Source: Marsupella aquatica (taxonomy: Eukaryota > Marchantiophyta). Taken from it: a stretch of DNA of 64,000 bases. Position 1 is the first letter of the stretch. Each line of letters starts with the position of its first letter. Of the stretch, positions 33,595-43,826 are shown in pieces. The DNA lies in the NCBI GenBank assembly GCA_973895155.1, contig OZ316898.1, positions 19,530,001 to 19,594,000 on the forward strand. The letters are read 5' to 3'. The notes under the pieces were generated by a model that saw nothing but the letters and a program-made list of their open reading frames with translations, was not told the origin of the DNA and searched no databases. The position numbers were made by a program, and so were the translations under genes.

Positions 33595-34306
33595 CAATAG
33601 CTTGGGTGAAACGACACCATTTTTCTTATAACATCTTTTACTTCACAATATCTTTGGCAAAATGACACCTTTTTCTTAACAACATCTTTCACATAATGGC
33701 ATCTTTGGCAAAATGATTTCTTTTTTCGTAACTACATCTTTTTACTTCGTGACATCTTTCACATAACAACATCTTTTGTGCAACACACGGGTATTTTTCC
33801 TGAACGATGTCTTGGCCGACACTATATTCTTTTCTCAATGACCTCTTGGCCAACACAACATCTTTTGTTCTCACCGACTTCTTAATTGGCCGACACAACA
33901 TTTTTTTTTTCAATGACCTCTTGGCCAACGACTTCTTTTCTCTCAATGACCTTTTGGGCAACACGGCATCTGTCCACGACCTCTTGGCCAACACTACATA
34001 TTTTCTTTCAACAACCTCTTGGCTGACACAACATCTTTTTTTCTCAATGACATCTTGGCCAACACAACTTTTCTCTCAACGACCTCTTGGGCGACATGAT
34101 ATCTTTACTCTCAACGACCTCTTGAGCAACACGACATCTTTTCTCTCAATGACCTCTTGGGCGATACAACATCTTTTCTCTTAACGACCTCTTGGGCAAC
34201 ACGACATCTTTTCTCTCACCACCTCTTGCCCAACACAACATCTTTTCTCTCAATGACATCTTGGCCGACACGACTTCTTTTGTGCAACGCACGGGTATTG
34301 AGCTAG
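33595..34306 (+). mobile_element. Helitron-like minisatellite element, opposite orientation
   Basis: Roughly fifteen units of a ~35-bp repeat (CAATGACCTCTTGGCCAACA plus CAACATCTTTTCT-like parts) are the reverse complement of the array at 2300-2760. The right end is TGTGCAACGCACGGGTATTG then AGCTAG, followed by T at 34307: a GTGC/GCAC hairpin about ten bases before a CTAG terminus, as expected for a Helitron 3' end. A second eroded copy of this end is internal at about 33781-33797. The left (5') boundary is not defined. Confidence 0.5.
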
Positions 34307-35479
34307 TGCCACTATGATACAGAGAAGTAGTAGGCGGCACGAGGGAACCTCTAAGAAGACTAATTTGAGAAGGAAAATTTTCCTATTCGCGAATAGAAGG
34401 GAATTGAGTGGTTGCACCCACAGCCATAAAAAGGGAGAATGAAGGGAACTGCGTAACAATTGTGGAACGTAGGCAATTTGGAGGGGCAGCCAGTTGGTAC
34501 AGAGTGTGCTAAGGCCCTGTCCCAAGTACCTTATGCAAATAAGGTCCAAATATAAGAGTGGGCTTAAGCCCTATGTCAAGAGACTTTCATTCTCGTAAGA
34601 ACAAGAGTACTAAGCATTTATGGGGTTCTATTTGAACACAGTAACTATGTTTATTTGTTTTTAAAAAAGGGGAAATGTGTGAAACCTCAGAGAAAGTGAA
34701 TAGTTAGCCATAATATTTGAACTCTAGACTTATGAATCTCTCTACAGTACATGTTTCTCTGGCAAACTAAATTTTAAACTGGTTCTGTTCCAATTTCTCA
34801 GGGCTCAATGTACTGTCATACGCGTTTATGACAGTTGTAAGAATGATCTAACAAAATTTCCAAAGCCAGTTGCGCTGCTTGCTCTCGTGCATTTTCAACT
34901 TAAATAAAAGAAGAGAGTAAGGAACCATCGCTTCTACTGTAGTGTGAGACTGGGTTCTCCCTGAGCAGACTCGATCAAAGGTTTGAATTGCTTTGTTTGA
35001 TTTGTTTTTTCTCTGGGAACTGTAGGCATAGATTTTCTGCCGCGTTGAAATCTTTTCTGGATTGCTACAGTCTTGAATTTCTTAGGTTGAGTCCTACAAT
35101 TATGACGCAGGCATGGGCCACATTCGAAAAGTTTTAGCTATCATGGGTCCCTCCCTCCCTATTCTCGTACAGTAGTCCCTGATTAGACTGTGGGACCTCA
35201 CAGTGGTCAGCCTGGATATCTTTTGACAGTAGGCTTGGGACGGACTGGGCTATGTCAAATCTACTGCAGACTGGACTTGTTCAAGCTACAGCTCGAGGAC
35301 ACTAATTGCACAGATTGCACGTGAAGAGACAGCGCGTGTTTTTCTCTGGTCCGTTGATATGTGGAAAACACGTCGACTCTACCTTAGTATAATTTTGTAC
35401 CGTCAAACAAATTAGTCTAGTAGAAGCTCTCTGCGATTGACTCCTTGTTCTTCTCAACTAGGGGCCACTTTGGGAACAT
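34307..35479. other. Gene-free stretch
   Basis: No recognisable gene, repeat or element end. The open frame at 34250-34549 on the minus strand spans the Helitron boundary and is not credible. Confidence 0.35.
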
Positions 35480-35805
35480 ACACCTCAACTTACCACTTTA
35501 GACGAATTGGTGGTTGATGGACCCCCAAAATAAATAGTGTACTTTAGAGGAATTGGTAGTTGATCTACCCCCAAATGAAAAGTGTTATTTGATGAGATCT
35601 GAGGTTTTGGGTAAGTTGATTTAACTTCCCACTTTACAGAAATTGGTGGTTGATGGACCCCCAAAATGAGTAGTGCTATTTGATGGGGACCCCTAAGCTT
35701 TGGGTAAGTTGATTTAAGGTCTATTGGTCACTTAGGGGTCTAATCAAGTAACACTTTTCATTTTAGGGGTCCATCAAGCATAAATGGGTTTGACCCCTAA
35801 ATGGA
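35480..35805 (+). repeat. Imperfect repeat block with palindromic parts
   Basis: GAATTGGTGGTTGATGGACC or close variants occur near 35498, 35548 and 35639, and TTTTGGGTAAGTTGATTTAA near 35606 and 35698. Complementary blocks (AGGGGTCCATCAAG near 35764 against CTTGATGGACCCC-like blocks) would allow folding. It may be a decayed foldback element. No terminal duplication was found. Confidence 0.5.
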
Positions 35806-37104
35806 CATCATGGATGTTCCACTTGAGAACAGCCAAGTTTCACTTACAGATTAGTTACTACAGAAGATGACTGTGTACTATTATAGAGTGTATATTGGCA
35901 AAAAGCAATCGTCTGCTACCAGCTCTAGCTCGGGAATGATACGTACTTCTCCTTCGATCAAGCAACTTCAAGGTGAACAAAAAGAAATACAGTGCCAACA
36001 TCCCAATGGAGGAAAGAAAACAGGGGAGAATCAGTGCACCCAAAGTACACTTGATCCCGCACTTGATGCCAAATCAGATATCAGAATACACTCACCTTCT
36101 TTCCACTCTTTTTTTTAATATATGTTTTCATTCTTTTTAGTGTAATTATTATTCTGCCATGTTTTCACTGCTTGTTAAGCAAAGTAACTTTAGTTGGCTT
36201 GTAACGATTGAGAGTCACCATGAAATGGTCATCCATCTCCTCATCTTAGTTACCCAACACCCTTTCTAACCCTTAATGTTGGGTAGGGTCTCTTCCCTTT
36301 CCCACTTTCCCCTACCCCAAACCGCTCTGCCCTCTCCTGCATTGATTGCTTGACTCCCCTCGGCCCCTGACCGAGGGGGTGGACAAGGGGAAATGATGTT
36401 AGCCATATGAGTACAAGTAGCAGTATTACATTGCTAACTAAATGACATTGCTTGTTCATTGCTGGAACTGTAACATTGTAGTAAATATACTAGTCTAAGA
36501 ATTAGTGGCAAAGTCTTACTAATAATTAAAGCGCAATGCAAAGTTACTTTCATGTGCTACTGTCTATGTATCTGACGTAACTCTCAATAGGACAAAACTG
36601 AAAAAGGGATAGGAGCAAAAATTAACCAAGTGACATTGACTCTAAATATGGACAAAACAAAGAGTGACTCTCAATAGAAGTGAGGGTGAAAAAAGAAGAA
36701 GGATGGAGGCAATGATGAACACCAGCATTTCTTGGCAAGAAATGTTTTTGTCTTCATCTCTATTTGCTTTCAAAGAACGGGTAGTAAGGATAGTATAACA
36801 AAAAAATAAAGAATGGCGAAGTAAATCTTAGTAAGGATACCCACCTTACTAATATGATGCAGGCCCGTTGCTGGAATGCTTGGGCTTGCTCATTGGCAAG
36901 TTCCCTTTGAAAATTATAATAATTTCAATTGATGTAGACTGGAAGATAATGTAATTAATCCGTGGACCCCAATGTTATTTTAGAGTCAATTATCTAGAAA
37001 CTGAAGCAAAGGGGCCAATTTAAAAACACTCAAAAGGAGACTTGTCCATTTTTTGGAAAATTTTTCTTTAGAGAATGATTTATTTTCTAGTTTGAATATA
37101 ATTA
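35806..37104. other. Gene-free stretch
   Basis: No recognisable gene. Short frames at 35867-36118 and 36250-36459 match nothing I know. There are simple A/T-rich segments only. Confidence 0.35.
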
Positions 37105-37640
37105 TAATGTAAATAAAACGGGTTAATAGGAGCAGTTTTAGCTCAATCTTTTCATTTTTTGATTTGCATGTCAGTTTTTTACATTCTCTTTTATGGCATG
37201 GTGTCCCAATTTTTACAAAGAAGTCGCCACAAACACGAATGCAGAAGTTCATTTTATCCCAAAACAAATCTCTTTGTGTTTGGAGCATGTCATGATGATG
37301 TGGCATGCTGTGGAGCCAGGAACTTGGAAAGGACCCCTAATGGAGGTCTGTAAATACAACTTGGAGAGAATAATCTACTTTTTGACAAAAATAATAAATG
37401 AAGAAATAGTGTCCCGCCTCTTGTTACGGACCCCACTAGAGGTCCCTTCCAAACTTCCTGGCACCACAGTGCACCACGTCATTGAGATGCGCTGCAAACA
37501 GGTACATATTGGTTTACAAAACAAAATTTGCTTCAACATTCGTGTTTGTGGCATGATTTTGGTAAAATCAAGGACGCCATGCCGTAAAACTTGATGTAAA
37601 ACTGTTTTAAAAGTAACCGTTTTATTTACTCTTGGTAACA
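37105..37640. mobile_element. Foldback (large inverted-repeat) element
   Basis: A left arm at about 37107-37350 is the inverted, roughly 75-80 percent matching copy of a right arm at about 37428-37635 (estimated by eye). Matching landmarks are GTAAATAAAACGG, GGCATGG..TCC, CCACAAACACGAATG, CAGGAACTTGGAAAGGACC and its partner. A spacer of about 75 bp separates the arms. The overlapping open frames on the two strands look similar only because of this symmetry. No target duplication was seen. Confidence 0.7.
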
Positions 37641-38112
37641 AAATGTTGAAGTAATCATAGACTCGTAACCATTTGTTTAACCCCCGAATAACCGATTGCC
37701 CACCCTCTTTATGGTCCGTAACCAATAAGTAATAACCAATAATAATTAATTAATTAATGAGAATCTATGGATGATTCGGTTTCTTGGACTGAAAAAAACT
37801 ACAATAGCTTGAATCGCTCGAGAAGAAAGACAACCGTGAGACAAACAAGAAAATGGATCAAACCATATTGTCTTACCGTTGAATATATGTATCGACTGAA
37901 TGGGCATAACCCACTACGCTACAATGATTGTTCAAGGTCTCGAAAGTCTGGCCCTGGATTTGTAGTACGTACTAAGTTGTCGAATCTAATACATGTACTT
38001 TTATGAATGGTTACCAAAAGATCTGTTACACTAGGAAAGCTTTCCGCCTATACTTCTCGACATGGAGAAAGATCTTGAGTCCGATCGAGAAATCTCATCT
38101 ACTTGAAATGGA
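37641..38112. other. Gene-free stretch
   Basis: No gene is seen. A short TAATTAATTAATTAATGAG run lies at about 37744. Confidence 0.35.
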
Positions 38113-38330
38113 CAGTTGTGAGTTTATGGGTGTTCACCAAATGTCGTGAGCCGCCGAGCATTGTTGCCCGGATTAATGTCTCAATCACTGGAGGCTTGTG
38201 CTCATTGTAATAACGGACAGTTGTGAGTTTATGGGTGTTCACCAAATGTCGTGCGCTGCCGAGCATTGTTGCCCGGATTAATGTCTCAATCGCTGGAGGC
38301 TTGTGCTCATTGTAATAGCGGTTGTCCAGT
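38113..38330 (-). repeat. 105-bp tandem duplication, in frame on the minus strand
   Basis: Two copies of a 105-bp unit (CAGTTGTGAGTTTATGGGTG at 38113 and again at 38218) are about 95 percent identical. The length equals 35 codons, so on the minus strand the 180-codon frame 38099-38641 contains the same 35-residue block twice (YNEHKPP, ETLIRATMLG, HLVNTHKLTTV). I do not recognise this peptide. The N-terminal part of that frame is a low-complexity Ser/Thr/Phe/Pro stretch made of other small repeats, so coding status is doubtful. Confidence 0.6.
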
Positions 38331-39565
38331 TCAAGATGGATGGATTTTGATTTCTTTTGACGAACACATTTAGCCCGGGGCACAAATGCACGAGGAAAGA
38401 CTAAGGGCACAAATGCACAAGGAAAAACGAAGGGCATAAACACAAAAGAACATGATGAATCTCCCGTAAGGCAGCTTGAAGTGCTACATGATGAATCTCC
38501 CGTAAAGTGCTGCTGCAGTCGCGACTCAGTCCGACTGCTGCTCGTGGTTGGGCGTGACGTGCTCGTCGTTGGGCCAAGTTCAGAGCCTGGTGGTCCACCT
38601 TCAATCAACCAAGGCTTCCTTTGGTATGTCTTCTCCCTCACTCACTCTTGCAGCGGGATTCAGAAGGTCATCGTCTGGATTAAAGGTTCGAGCAGTGTCA
38701 TCCGTCACTCGATCTGTCCCGTCTAATTTCACTGGGTGATGCCAACATTTGTCAACCATGGTTACAAAACGGAGCTCCTTCTAAGTAGATTGGCCCATGA
38801 ACGACGCAATTCAACACCGGCAGTGTAGATGTGGACTTTGATCTGCCGGTTGAAGTTTTTGAGGATGAGGTCTTCGATCTGCCAGTTGATGTTTGGAACA
38901 AGCTGGCTTTTGTTCTTGTATGTCTCACATTAGACTATTTCAGAGTTTGGAGCCAAACTATTCCTGCTCAGTCTTGCCTGCATTCTTCATTTCGTTTCCA
39001 TTCTGGTCCTTATGAATTGTTTGCGATTCTGCTTTCTCCTGCTGTTTCCTCGTTCTCGCTTCGGGTAATCGCTGTGTGTCATTCCTATCGCCTTCGATCA
39101 ATCATTCAATGGCTGCTCTTCTTTTTCTTGTGTTCTGCTTTCAGGATCGAAGACTCTTCTGCCTTCGATCTCTCTCTCTCGGCAATCTGCTAGTCCACCT
39201 GCCGTTCTCTTTCACTTAGTAATTCTTCGCTGCTGTCCTTATGGGAATGCTATCTCTCGCCGGTAATACTCATTGTCTCCTCTTCAAAAGAGCTGTCTGT
39301 CGATGGAATTGGAATCTCTGCTTTGTGCTTTCTTTATTAGATCGACCAAAATCCACCCCCAATGCCAGATATTGACAATATCACAATACCATGAGTCTGA
39401 AGTGCAAAAGAATGTTCGTAGAGATCTGCAGTGCTGCCCGGTGATAGCCACATAGTAGGGGACGATAGATTTTTTCACATTCCACTTATACTTTATAATG
39501 CTCAGGGTGGGTATTGAGAGATAAATTTATTGTTTATTTGTTCTTCTTCCTCTAAAGCTGCACAA
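38331..39565. other. Gene-free stretch before the isoamylase relic
   Basis: Short repeats of GGGCACAAATGCAC and GATGAATCTCCCGTAA occur at 38370-38515. A 120-codon plus-strand frame at 38831-39193 is Phe/Leu-rich and not recognisable. Nothing supports an upstream exon of the isoamylase-like sequence here. Confidence 0.35.
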
Positions 39566-40659
39566 TTTTTTTATGGATAAGAAATTCTGTCGGTGGAAAC
39601 TTTTGCATCTCTGTTGGCTTAGGAAAGGGGCGGCCAGAGCCTCTGGAGTTTACATGGAAAAGGGACGGGGCAGGAAATTTTGCTTTGTACTCCAAGAACC
39701 CTGAAAATGTCATTTTATGCCTGTATAAGGATGATGACACTAAAGTGCCATCGATGGAGATTGATTTGGATCCACTCATTCATCGGACTGGAGATGTCTG
39801 GCATGTTGAATTGGAGGATATAAGTGGATTCACTCAATATGGTTATTGTTGTAAGGGAGGACTAAGTTGGGAGAGTGAAAATCTATTCCATGGGTGCCAT
39901 GTGCTCTTGGATCCCTAGTATGCAAAGCTTTTGGCTCCGTTTGAAGCTGGCCAAGAAAAGTCCTCATTAGTGGCTACTGTCCTTGGGTGATTGAAAGCCA
40001 AAACTGTTCCATTCAACTGGGAAGATGATGCTTTCCTGCATACTCCATTAAAATGTTTGTTCGCTTATAGATTGAACGTGACAGGCTTTACGGCAGATGA
40101 GTCCAGTGACTTGGATGAGGGTGTAAGGGGCACGTTTGATGGTCTAATACAGAAAGGTCAACATCTAGTTAATCTTGGCATTACTGCAGTCATCCTGGAG
40201 CTCCTGGATTTGATGATCCTTTGAACCCTTTCAATTTCTTTACCCCTGCCGCCCAGCTTTGTCCTGGAGATCGACAATTTGTCAGCATGTACGTCTCGCA
40301 AAAGAATGGTGAATCAGCTTCACAAGCTTGGCATCGAGGTCATCTTAGAAGTGGTGTTCGGTCACACTTCAGAAGGTGGAGACGAGTCACCCAAAACAGT
40401 GTCGTTTCGTGGCATTGACAATTCAACGTTCTACATTCTGAACGAATTTGGCAGGGTTGTAAAATCGGAGGTCGGAGCAGACAATGCATTCAACTGCAAT
40501 CATCCCTTCGTGCAAAACTTGATTGTGGACAGCCTAAGATATTGGGTGGAGGATTTCCATGTAGATGGTTTCCTATTCGTCAATGGTTCTGCTCTTGTAA
40601 CTGGGCCCCATGAGAAACCACTTTTGGTGGAAGCCATCTCTTTTGATCCTATCTCCTAA
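39566..40659 (+). pseudogene. Isoamylase-2-like processed pseudogene, truncated
   Basis: The conceptual protein matches plant isoamylase-type starch debranching enzyme, closest to the ISA2 class: GDVWHVELEDISGFTQYGY in the CBM48-side region; an FNWEDD segment; VYRLN-like AYRLNVTGFT; GTFDGLIQK..HLVNLGITAV; LGIEVILEVVFGHTSEGGDE; SFRGIDNS; NCNHP; DSLRYWVEDFHVDGFLFVN; PLLVEAISFDP. The coding sequence runs without introns across regions that would normally span several exons. It has stops at 39916 (TAG) and 39988 (TGA), frameshifts near 40220 and 40280, and both termini are missing. A retrocopied, decayed fragment is the best reading. No polyA tract remains. It would not make an active enzyme. Confidence 0.85.
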
Positions 40660-41628
40660 AAGAATGCAAACATTGCATGACTCGATAGAAGTGTAGAGCC
40701 TACATGCAGTGGGGGCAAACGGCGTTAACAAATTTATTTATATCAATATCTATCCACTTTTCAATCTTATTCAAATCAAAAGAGATGGGGTCCACGAACT
40801 AATTTTTCTAATGCCCCAAATACACTACAGTGCAACGACAACTCCAATCATAGATTGTGAGGACCCACTAATTGATGGCACTTTGTAGGGTTGTTTGGCA
40901 AGCTGACATCGAGATTTTAGTCCCTTTTGACTACCTTGCCAACTGACGATGGCACTTTATGCTTGGATGGGTGTACATTCGCCTCTCTGACACGTTCTAG
41001 GAAAGAAGCATCTGGTGTGTACTTTAACAAGGGTTTGTACTAAGTCTGAAGAGCAGTGACGTGAAATTTTGCATTTATGACAAAAATATACAATCATGCC
41101 ACTACATGCAACATTTTGGGCCCTATTTGAGTCCTCATTTTGGTGACTTCTTTCCTAAATGGCACATCCCTGTCCAAAATGTGGTCCCCTCCTTAATCAG
41201 GGTAATTTCTACTCTATGTAAACATAAAAACACTTAATAATAAGGTAGTTGAAGGAAATGCCCAGGTAATTCATGAGCTTATTCATAAGTGTCCATACAA
41301 GCATAATTATGGAGTTTGCATTTGTGTACATGAGATTTAGTGCAGCCCGTTTTTTAATATTTTTTTGTTATATATATATTTTTAAACTAAAGGGGACAGA
41401 GCCCCATGAGGTTTAGTGCAGCCCTCTTTGCACTTACAGAACATGCAAAGAACATGCAAAATGGTCAAGGGGAAAAGGGAAGAATGGGATCCCTTCCAAG
41501 AAGCCAGGGTTTTCACTTTAGACGAGTCCATGAGCTGATACTTGAAATTTTAGTCGTGGTCAAGTTGTATGCCACTTTTTCATACAGAATCAACTACAGT
41601 AGTAATCATGAACTGTATCCACTATACA
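40660..41628. other. Gene-free stretch
   Basis: No recognisable gene. AT-rich sequence with a TATATATATATTTTT-like run near 41370. The frame at 41406-41663 overlaps the next element's edge and is not credible. Confidence 0.35.
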
Positions 41629-41636
41629 GTCTGTTG

Positions 41637-42708
41637 CCCGGTTTGGACTTGTCCGACAAATAGAGGCCTTTGGACTCGACAACCGACAAGTTGTCACCCG
41701 GTCCACCCCGGTCCCCGGTCCGGCTCCCGGCCGGTAATTCCCGGCCCGGCTACTTTCCTCCCGGCCCTTAAAGCCAACGGGAAAATCTCGCCCCGGACCA
41801 AACTCCCCGCCCCGGTCTCTACCCCCGGCCCGGTCCCTTCCCGGCCCGGCCCCGCATCCCACCCGGTCCCTTCCCCTTCCCGGCCCGGTCCCTTCCCTTC
41901 CCGGCCCTGCCCCTTCCCTCCCCCTTCCCCTCCCCCTTCCCGGCCCGGCCCTACCCCTCCCCTTCCCGGCCTCTTCCCTTCCCCTCCCCCTTCCCGGCCA
42001 GGCCCTCCCCCTCCCCCTTCCCGGCCTCTTCCCTTCCCCTCCCCCTTCCCGGCCCGGCCCTACCCCTCCCCTTCCCGGCCTCTTCCCTTCCCCTCCCCCT
42101 TCCCGGCCCGGCCCTACCCCTCCCCTTCCCGCCTCTTCCCTTCCCCTCCCCCTTCCCGGCCTGGCCCTACCCCTCCCCTTCCCGGCCTCTTCCCTTCCCC
42201 TCCCCCTTCCCGGCCCGGCCCTACCCCTCTCCTTCCCGGCCTCTTCCCTTCCCCTCCCCTCCCCCTTCCCGGCCCGGCCCTACCCCTCCCCTTCCCGGCC
42301 TCTTCCCTTCCCCTCCCCCTTCCCGGCCCGGCCCTACCCCTCCCATTCCCGGCCCTGCCCCTGCCCATTCCCGGCCCGGCCCTCCCATTCCCGGCCCGGC
42401 CCTGCCCCTTCCCGGCCCGGCCCCGCACTCGGCCCGCCCTCACCTAGTGTTTGTGAGGCCGGGCCGGGTGCGGGGCCGGGCGGGATGCGGGACCGGGCCG
42501 GGAAGAGACCGGGCCGACCCGGTGCCGGACCGAGCCGGGAATGGAAGGGGCCGGGAAGAGTCGGGGAGGGAATGGGCCGGGCCGGGTCGGGCCGGGGCCG
42601 GACCGGGGCATAAAAAGGAATATGCGACAAATAGGGTCATTTTCGGGCGACAAATGACAAGTTGTCGTGTCCGACAACACGACAAGTTGTCCGACAGCTC
42701 AAACCGGG
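41637..42708 (+). mobile_element. GC-rich foldback hAT-like element, complete copy
   Basis: A 1072-bp element begins CCCGGTTTGGACTTGTCCGA and ends (minus strand) CCCGGTTTGAGCTGTCGGAC. It is flanked by a perfect 8-bp direct repeat GTCTGTTG at 41629-41636 and 42709-42716. An 8-bp duplication fits hAT. The interior is a long C-rich minisatellite (CCCTTCCCGGCCCGGCCCTA units, about 41700-42430) that flips to a G-rich array (42455-42605), so the whole element is a large imperfect foldback. Subterminal ACAAGTTGTC motifs recur on both sides. No transposase is encoded, so it is non-autonomous. Long open frames within are artefacts of composition. Confidence 0.88.
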
Positions 42709-42763
42709 GTCTGTTGGGCAAGTTGGGTGCCTGGTAGGGCCACTTTGGGATGTCATGCACGGT

Positions 42764-42781
42764 GGTCCTTAATTAAGGACC
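42764..42781. repeat. Perfect 18-bp palindrome
   Basis: GGTCCTTAATTAAGGACC is self-complementary. Beyond it the GGTGGTCC / GGACCACGG arms extend the symmetry imperfectly. It lies in the 150-bp spacer between the GC-rich element and copy B. Function unknown. Confidence 0.7.
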
Positions 42782-43098
42782 CTGGACCACGGCAGGTCTG
42801 TGGCTCAGTCCCTATCGTCCCACCGACCCAATGTCTTATCAATGAACAGGTGCAAACCTCTATACCTTATTTTAGTGTTGGTGAAGTAGTGACCAGGAAG
42901 CTACCCTTGAGAGATAGAAGGTCCATTCAAGGTACGTAAGCCCAAAATAGTAAAGGTAAAAATACTATGTAGTTATGGGCCCTTTGCACTTCCTTGGGTT
43001 TTGGGTTGTTTTATGCCCTCTGTTTGGTCTCATGCCTTTGGGGTCTGCGTCACTGTTTGACACTTTGTTCTTTTGCAGAGTGATATATGTATATACTA

Positions 43099-43826
43099 CC
43101 ATGTTCCCCCAACACAGCGCCCAGGCACTATATTCGAATAGTGGGCCATGGGGCGTTATATTCGAATAGTGCGCCCAGGGCGTTGTGTTTGAGTTTTGAC
43201 ACTATGTTTTGGAATTTTTTTACCTTGTGGCGTTGTGTTTGAATTGTGGCGTTGTATTTGAATAGTGGCGTTGTGTTCAAATTTAGGCATTGTGATGAAT
43301 TTAGGATGTAAGCAAGAATGATAGGCATAGAATTTAGGGAGTAAGCAGAAATGAAAGGCTAATGCTTTTGGACCATTTCAGCCCTGGCCAAATTTGGTGA
43401 AGCAAAATAAAATAACGGCTTAGAAAATCATTCTCTGATTTCTAAGGGTTGCACATGGATGTAACTATTTGCAGAGTTGCCAAGTGCCATTTCAATTGAG
43501 TATGTGTGGGAAATATTGCTCCTAGCATTGTTGTCAAGATGTGAAGATTATTAACAGCTTTTTGTTTACTTTGCTTATGCTTTGATTGTAATTCATAAAT
43601 TTGCACTTCTTGTGCTCAATGCTGTCAACATTAGGAAAAACTGAAACACAACCCTCAATATTCAAACACAATGCCACATTCGAACACAAGGTCATATTCA
43701 AACACAACGCCCGGGCATTGTGTTAACATGACGTTGTGTTCGAGTTAAAACTACTTTTTCTTACCAAGACTAAAAAATTTCAACTTTGGAACACAACGCC
43801 CGGGCATTGTGTTCGGGGGAAGACGG
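43099..43826 (+). mobile_element. 728-bp MITE with TA target duplication
   Basis: The left end is CCATGTTCCCCCAACACAGC. The right end, on the minus strand, is CCGTCTTCCCCCGAACACAA. It is flanked by TA on both sides (43097-43098 and 43827-43828) and is exactly absent from copy A, where the empty site reads ATACTAGCTC. Internally a near-perfect 24-bp palindrome centred on GCCCGGGC occurs at 43691-43714 and 43790-43813, with further GCGTTGTGTTTGAA-type repeats. TA duplication suggests a Tc1/mariner-mobilised (Stowaway-like) element. No coding region. Confidence 0.82.

Noticed and set aside
37193-37725. Similar-looking proteins on opposite strands
   Set aside because: Explained by the inverted arms of the foldback element.
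41569-42447. 292-codon plus-strand frame and minus-strand partners
   Set aside because: Translation of the GC-rich foldback array, same reasoning as at 840-1992.
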